A stretch of 64,000 nt of DNA. Origin: Salinimonas chungwhensis DSM 16280. GTDB taxonomy: Bacteria; Pseudomonadota; Gammaproteobacteria; Enterobacterales; Alteromonadaceae. Positions 59,705-64,000 of this stretch are shown here, in pieces. The position numbers and the translations under genes were made by a program. Position 1 is the stretch's first letter; every line of letters begins with the position of its first letter. Location of the stretch: assembly GCF_000378185.1 (NCBI RefSeq), contig NZ_KB899383.1, positions 62,001-126,000 on the forward strand. The letters are read 5' to 3'. Below the pieces are notes generated by a model that worked only from the letters and a program-made list of their open reading frames with translations, was not told the origin of the DNA and made no database searches.

Positions 59705-60712
59705 ATGATTAATGCCTATGCCGCCAAAGAACCGGGTGGAAAGCTTGAAGCATATGACTACGATCCCGGCGAACTGGGACAATACGAGGTTGAGATTGAA
59801 GTAGAATCCTGTGGGTTATGTCACAGTGATATCAGCATGCTGGATAATGAATGGGGATTAACAGAATACCCATTTGTGCCGGGTCATGAAGTTATTGGCC
59901 GCGTGGCCAAGACAGGCAGCCAGGTCACTACATTAGAAAAAGGTCAGCGAGTTGGCCTGGGGTGGCATTCCAGCTATTGTGATAAGTGTAACACCTGTCT
60001 TGAAGGAGATCACAACCTGTGTGGCTCAGCACAAATGACCATTGCCGGCAGACACGGCGGGTTTGCAGACAGAGTGCGGGCTCAGGCTACGGCGGTTATT
60101 CCTTTACCTGACTCTATCAATCCGGATGTAGCCGGCCCGCTGTTCTGCGGCGGTATTACGGTTTTTAACCCACTTACCGAATTTAATATCCCGCCGACCG
60201 CTAAAGTGGGGGTAATTGGTATCGGTGGCCTGGGCCATATTGCCTTGCAGTTTTTAAATGCGTGGGGCTGTGAAGTCACAGCGTTTACCTCCAGTGAAGA
60301 AAAGCAGAAAGAAGCTAAAGAGCTAGGTGCCCATCACGTTCTGGATAGCCGAAGTGATAAAGCACTGGAAGATGCGGCCGGACGCTTCGACCTGATTATC
60401 TCTACGGTAAACGTCAAATTAAACTGGGACGACTACATTGCCACGTTAGCCCCTAAGGGGCGTTTACACTTTGTAGGTGCAACGCTTGAACCATTAGATA
60501 TCGGCGTATTTGGTCTGATAATGGGACAGCGTTCGGTATCAGGCTCTCCGGTCGGAAGCCCCGCTACTATTAAAAAGATGCTGGAGTTTGCCGCACTTCA
60601 CAACATCGAACCAGTTACGGAAACCTTTGGGTTTGATGATATAAACAGTGCAATCGAGCGTTTGCGCGACGGCAAGGCACACTATCGTATTGTGCTAAAA
60701 CACGATAAATAA
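59705..60712 (+). CDS. Zinc-dependent NAD(P) alcohol dehydrogenase (YahK/CAD-like)
   Basis: 335 residues. Catalytic zinc motif [17 protein letters not shown], the structural zinc loop [15 protein letters not shown] and the nucleotide motif [12 protein letters not shown]. The YahK/cinnamyl-alcohol-dehydrogenase subgroup reduces a wide range of aldehydes with NADPH. AAGGA lies before the ATG. Single gene between ppc and mdh with a bidirectional terminator downstream. Confidence 0.9.
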   Translation: MINAYAAKEPGGKLEAYDYDPGELGQYEVEIEVESCGLCHSDISMLDNEWGLTEYPFVPGHEVIGRVAKTGSQVTTLEKGQRVGLGWHSSYCDKCNTCLEGDHNLCGSAQMTIAGRHGGFADRVRAQATAVIPLPDSINPDVAGPLFCGGITVFNPLTEFNIPPTAKVGVIGIGGLGHIALQFLNAWGCEVTAFTSSEEKQKEAKELGAHHVLDSRSDKALEDAAGRFDLIISTVNVKLNWDDYIATLAPKGRLHFVGATLEPLDIGVFGLIMGQRSVSGSPVGSPATIKKMLEFAALHNIEPVTETFGFDDINSAIERLRDGKAHYRIVLKHDK

Positions 60713-60742
60713 CGAAAACTTAAGTTAATTCGTGAAGATAAT

Positions 60743-60770
60743 AAAAAACCGGGCTATAACGCCCGGTTTA
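60743..60770. terminator. Bidirectional terminator between alcohol dehydrogenase and mdh
   Basis: A 9-bp stem AAACCGGGC/GCCCGGTTT (60746-60754, 60761-60769), A-rich on the left; serves the convergent genes. Confidence 0.85.
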
Positions 60771-60790
60771 TATTAACAGCTGCTATTGAT

Positions 60791-61729
60791 TTAGCCGTTC
60801 ACGAAATCGATACCAGTCTGGATATCGCCACGCAGCCCTTCAAGCATGTCATCTTTGGCTTTTTGCTCGAAGTCGCTGAGTTCACCGTATGGCAGGATTT
60901 CCTGCACACCATTTGCGCCCATGCGTACAGGGTGAGCAAAGAAAGCAGCGTCGTCGCTCTCATCGGTTTGCACATAAGTGTATTCAACCACATTTTCGCC
61001 CTGCATCGCAGCCACCAGCGACAAACAAAAACGTGCCGCTGCCTGACCCATGGATAATGTAGCCGATCCATCACCCGCTTTGGCCTCAACCACTTCAGTT
61101 CCCGCATTCTGAATGCGCTTGGTAAGACTGGCAACTTCTTCCTCAGTAAAGCTCACGCCTTCAACCTGAGATAGCAATGGCAGAATTGTCGTGCCTGAAT
61201 GGCCGCCAATAACTGGCACATGAACATTCGCCGGATCAAGATCTTTAAGCTCGGCCACAAACGCTTCTGAACGGATAACATCAAGGGTAGTCACGCCAAA
61301 CAATTTGTTTTTATCGTAAACACCTTTTTCTTTAAGCGTTTCAGCTGCAATGGCCACTGTGGTATTCACCGGATTCGTGATAACACCTATACAGGCCTTC
61401 GGACAATGCTCAGCGACACCTTCAACCAGGCCTTTAACAATGCCGGCATTCATATTGAACAAATCGGAACGATCCATGCCTGGCTTACGTGGTACGCCGG
61501 CTGGAATTAAAACTATATCACAGCCTGTCAGCGCATCGCCCAGCTCATCTTTTCCATGGCCGGTAACCTTAACGGCAGTTGGAATGTGGCTCAAATCTAC
61601 GGCAACACCCGGGACAACTGGCGCTACATCGTAAAGTGCAAGTTCAGAGCCTGCCGGAAGTTGTGTTTTCAACAACAGTGACAGCGCCTGACCAATACCA
61701 CCGGCAGCACCTAACACGGCTATTTTCAT
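60791..61729 (-). CDS. mdh: Malate dehydrogenase
   Basis: 312 residues, E. coli-type. Reversible malate/oxaloacetate oxidation with NAD+ in the TCA cycle. [11 protein letters not shown] is the dinucleotide loop. Substrate arginines Arg81, Arg87 and Arg153 and catalytic His177 (GGHSGT) fall at the same numbers as in the E. coli enzyme. Divergent from argR, a gene arrangement conserved in gammaproteobacteria. Confidence 0.97.
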   Translation of the reverse strand: MKIAVLGAAGGIGQALSLLLKTQLPAGSELALYDVAPVVPGVAVDLSHIPTAVKVTGHGKDELGDALTGCDIVLIPAGVPRKPGMDRSDLFNMNAGIVKGLVEGVAEHCPKACIGVITNPVNTTVAIAAETLKEKGVYDKNKLFGVTTLDVIRSEAFVAELKDLDPANVHVPVIGGHSGTTILPLLSQVEGVSFTEEEVASLTKRIQNAGTEVVEAKAGDGSATLSMGQAAARFCLSLVAAMQGENVVEYTYVQTDESDDAAFFAHPVRMGANGVQEILPYGELSDFEQKAKDDMLEGLRGDIQTGIDFVNG

Positions 61730-61839
61730 TTGATTTCTCCTATTGGAAATTTACGTTAATCAGCGTCAGCGTAAAGCAACGCCGAAAAAAAGACAATTAC
61801 CGGATGGTCTTAGCTCAAACCGGAAAATTGTTTATCTCG

Positions 61840-61876
61840 TATGCAATTGGTTGCATGATTATGCAATTAAATTGCC
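61840..61876. promoter_or_regulatory. Putative ArgR operator (tandem ARG-box-like palindromes)
   Basis: Overlapping palindromic half sites: ATGCAATTGGTTGCAT (61841-61856), TTGCATGATTATGCAA (61851-61866) and ATGCAATTAAATTGC (61861-61875). ArgR boxes are imperfect palindromes of about 18 bp in pairs, with TGnAT/ATnCA arms. The site lies 67 bases before argR and 110 bases before mdh, so it could control both. Confidence 0.6.
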
Positions 61877-61942
61877 TAAAGTCCAGCCTTACGGCACAAT
61901 AATACCTCTTCATGACCATTCTACCAACAAACAGCAGGCGCT

Positions 61943-62407
61943 ATGGCAAATCAAAAACAAGAACAACTTATCAAAGCGTTCAAGGAAATTCTTAAAGCAG
62001 AGAGTTATGGCTCCCAGGGCGAAATTGTCGAGGCGCTTAAGGCGCAGGGTTTCGACAATATCAGCCAGTCAAAAATCTCGCGTATGCTCAGCAAATTTGG
62101 CGCTGTACGGACCCGTAACGCCCGTGGCGACATGGTTTACTGCCTGCCCCCTGAGCTAGGTATGCCGACAGCGAAAAGTCCATTGAAACAGCTTGTGCTG
62201 GACATCGTACATAATAATGTCATGGTTATTATAAGAACCAGTCCGGGCGCTGCCCAGCTGATTGCTCGACTGCTCGACTCTTTGAGCACCAAAGATGGGG
62301 TGCTGGGCACCATCGCTGGCGACGATACGATTTTTATTGCGCCTGCAGATGTCAGCAAAATTGAAGCTCTACGTCAGCGGGTCGAAGATCTTTTTGATAA
62401 TGTCTAA
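61943..62407 (+). CDS. argR: Arginine repressor ArgR
   Basis: 154 residues. N-terminal winged helix ([24 protein letters not shown]) and C-terminal hexamerisation/arginine-binding domain ([29 protein letters not shown]). Represses arginine biosynthesis genes with arginine as co-repressor. A set of palindromes of the ARG-box type in its own promoter suggests autoregulation. Confidence 0.96.
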   Translation: MANQKQEQLIKAFKEILKAESYGSQGEIVEALKAQGFDNISQSKISRMLSKFGAVRTRNARGDMVYCLPPELGMPTAKSPLKQLVLDIVHNNVMVIIRTSPGAAQLIARLLDSLSTKDGVLGTIAGDDTIFIAPADVSKIEALRQRVEDLFDNV

Positions 62408-62408
62408 G

Positions 62409-62432
62409 AAAAAGGCCACGCTATGTGGCCTT
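62409..62432 (-). terminator. Terminator of the DJ-1-family gene
   Basis: An 8-bp stem AAGGCCAC/GTGGCCTT (62412-62419, 62425-62432). The minus strand continues as T-rich, so it mainly serves the gene to the right; the plus strand lacks a T-run. Confidence 0.7.
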
Positions 62433-62442
62433 CAAAGAGTAG

Positions 62443-63126
62443 TTAACTCAGCTTTTTAATCATCGCCTCGGCGGCTGGTTTAGATGATGGCGGGTTTTGA
62501 CCGGTAATCAAATGGCCCGATTCAACGACATATGGCTGAAAATCATCTTTTTTGGTGAATTCACCGCCGTTTTTTACCAGCTCTTCCTCCACAAGGTAAG
62601 GCACCACGTCAGTCAGACCTACAGCGTCTTCTTCTGAATTTGTGAAACCCGTCACAGAGCGACCTTTAATGTACGAGTCACCATTGGTGTCTTTTACATT
62701 TTTCAGCACAATCGGTGCATGACACACTGCCGCCACTGGCTTTCCGGTATGCAGCATTGCCTCAATAAGCGCCTTGGAATCTGCATTATCCGACAAATCC
62801 CACAGCGGACCATGCCCACCAGGATAAAATACCCCATCGAACTCATCCGCTTTGACATCTTTAAGCGGAATAGTTGAAGCCAGTGCAGATGCAGCATTCT
62901 TATCTTCTGAAAAGCGCTCGGTATCGTCTGTTAAGGCATCTTTTTCAAGACTCATCGGATCAATAGGTACTTCTCCGCCCATGGGAGAGGCCAGCGTAAT
63001 GGTGTAGCCTGCGTCGACAAATGCGTAATACGGTGAAGCAAACTCTTCCAGCCAGATACCGGTTTTTTTGCCCGAATCGCCCATAATATCGTGGGAGGTC
63101 ATCACCATCAGTATACGTTTAGACAC
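62443..63126 (-). CDS. DJ-1/PfpI-family protein (class I glutamine amidotransferase-like)
   Basis: 227 residues. AAVCHAPIVL places the nucleophile at Cys135 with the following His; GVFYPGGHGPLWDL is the conserved loop. The family includes Hsp31/HchA-type glyoxalases and stress proteins. The size is that of the single-domain secreted-type or YhbO/HchA-like group. Likely cytoplasmic stress function; the reaction is not certain. Confidence 0.87.
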   Translation of the reverse strand: MSKRILMVMTSHDIMGDSGKKTGIWLEEFASPYYAFVDAGYTITLASPMGGEVPIDPMSLEKDALTDDTERFSEDKNAASALASTIPLKDVKADEFDGVFYPGGHGPLWDLSDNADSKALIEAMLHTGKPVAAVCHAPIVLKNVKDTNGDSYIKGRSVTGFTNSEEDAVGLTDVVPYLVEEELVKNGGEFTKKDDFQPYVVESGHLITGQNPPSSKPAAEAMIKKLS

Positions 63127-63316
63127 AAAGTTTCTCCTTAGTTGAAGTAGTAAAGTTAATACTGCAGGAAGCCGGTCAGAGTTTATTTGATTTAAAAAGA
63201 AAACGAATAGGGCAATGTGTTTGCTCGAAATAGAGCCAATAATTCAGGCAGGCGTAGAACATCGTCGGCAATCCAGAGAAGCCTGGAATAATAACCACTT
63301 ATTAAAGGTCAGGCAT

Positions 63317-63350
63317 AAAAAAGGCCGTATCCCACCGGACACGGCCTTTT
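63317..63350 (-). terminator. Rho-independent terminator of the receptor gene
   Basis: A 10-bp stem AAAAGGCCGT/ACGGCCTTTT (63319-63328, 63341-63350) with a 12-base partly paired loop; T-run on the minus strand. Confidence 0.85.
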
Positions 63351-63369
63351 AACTACTGTTTTATACTTC

Positions 63370-64000
63370 TTAGAAGTTGTAGCTGATACCTACGCGAACT
63401 TCCCAAAGCGAAGGTCCACGTTCCAGATTTTGTTCTGGCGCACTAAATGCACTGTATTCATACTGACCTTGTTCGTTAAAGTCAGCTTCTACAACCGAAT
63501 CACCCACAAAAGAACCCTGACGGAAATCACCCCAGTCATCGTTCAGCAGGTTGGTGAAGTTTTCAACCAGAATGAAGGCATTCGCTTTATGATCATCCAT
63601 AAAGCCTGGTAGTTCCTGCGAGATACGAATATCTGCTTTTACCCACCAGTCAGCGGTTTCGCTGTTACGGTTAAGCGTTTCGCCACGGGTAAAGCCGTTG
63701 CTATCCACCCATGCATTGAAATCAGCTTCAGCTGCCTCGGCTGTTTGCACAACATTTCCATCGTCATCTACGCTGTCAACAAAGACCACATTTGCATCAT
63801 TAACCTCTGGAATATACAGAAGCTGACGTGAACGCGCATCATCCCAAGGGAATGCATCATTATTGCCATAAACGTAAGAGAATGGCTTACCTTCGTTAGC
63901 AGTGGCAAACAGATTAAAGCGCGTGTTGTAACCGTCAAAGAACTCGTGTGTATAGCTCAATGACAGGTTAAAGCGATTGCCTACAGCATAATCTGAAGTA
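63370..64000 (-). CDS. TonB-dependent receptor (Oar-like), C-terminal part, cut by window edge
   Basis: The frame is open from the right edge: codons above 63960 read TSDYAVGNRFNLSL, so the gene starts outside the window and no internal start is needed. The visible 210 residues are beta-barrel strands with alternating hydrophobic residues, LSYTHEFFDGYNTRFNLF, and FILVENFTNLLNDDWGDF. They end VGISYNF with the terminal phenylalanine of outer-membrane proteins. The strands fit an Oar-type TonB-dependent receptor; the ligand is unknown. Confidence 0.8.
   Translation of the reverse strand, partial: TSDYAVGNRFNLSLSYTHEFFDGYNTRFNLFATANEGKPFSYVYGNNDAFPWDDARSRQLLYIPEVNDANVVFVDSVDDDGNVVQTAEAAEADFNAWVDSNGFTRGETLNRNSETADWWVKADIRISQELPGFMDDHKANAFILVENFTNLLNDDWGDFRQGSFVGDSVVEADFNEQGQYEYSAFSAPEQNLERGPSLWEVRVGISYNF

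Overview
The window looks like a chromosomal segment of a marine gammaproteobacterium of the order Alteromonadales, most likely Alteromonadaceae. That placement is inferred from gene content: a complete Na+-translocating NADH:quinone reductase (nqrABCDEF with apbE and nqrM), FabV-type enoyl reductase, divergent mdh/argR, ppc, FldB-type flavodoxin, YggN, secreted S8 and S9 peptidases and an Oar/TonB-type receptor. No rRNA, tRNA, CRISPR array, insertion sequence or phage gene was recognised.

Layout. (1) 1-7402: a tight plus-strand operon of envelope proteins. In order it holds a 5'-truncated glycine-zipper protein, a membrane-anchored TPR/PEGA-like protein, a PEGA protein with a cysteine-free SUMF1 (formylglycine-generating-enzyme-like) domain, a 35-residue membrane/secreted peptide, a MotA/TolQ/ExbB-type proton-channel subunit, and two paralogous proteins joining an ExbD/MotB-like transmembrane Asp segment to a coiled coil and a von Willebrand A domain. 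This is the best candidate for an undescribed system: a proton-motive-force-driven stator with two VWA effectors. A two-TM orphan gene follows at 7517. (2) 8089-23464: housekeeping and stress genes. These are formaldehyde detoxification (frmA-fghA), two tandem PlsC-type acyltransferases with an MscS channel, yggN, a YeeZ-like reductase, an NSS Na+ symporter, an SDR/DCC pair, msrA, a beta-propeller lipoprotein, a PhoD-like phosphatase that may use a non-canonical start, fldB, and an HEWFH protein. (3) 23595-33532: an orphan exbD, a PEP-CTERM-like choice-of-anchor-A surface protein, and a compact cellulose operon (two-TM protein-bcsA-bcsB-bcsZ-bcsC) on the minus strand. (4) 33798-47010: trmN6, a NAD(P)-binding protein, a DPP-IV-like S9 peptidase, an S8 subtilase, a PH-domain protein, a threonine dehydratase, a secreted amidohydrolase, two metallo-beta-lactamase-fold proteins, dinB with a DUF1653 gene, and a GAF protein. 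(5) 47192-54338: the Na+-NQR cluster. The six structural genes end at a strong terminator; apbE and nqrM lie beyond it. (6) 54752-64000: fabV, fklB, ppc, a zinc alcohol dehydrogenase, mdh and argR divergent around an ArgR-box-like operator, a DJ-1/PfpI protein, and the 3' end of a TonB-dependent-receptor-like gene cut by the window edge.

How the parts fit: the NQR pump makes a sodium gradient that the NSS symporter can use, while the MotA/ExbB-type operon and the orphan ExbD would use the proton gradient to do work across the envelope. Cellulose, the choice-of-anchor-A protein, the secreted peptidases and the receptor point to a surface-associated, polymer-degrading lifestyle. All functions are read from sequence motifs and gene order; no database search was run.
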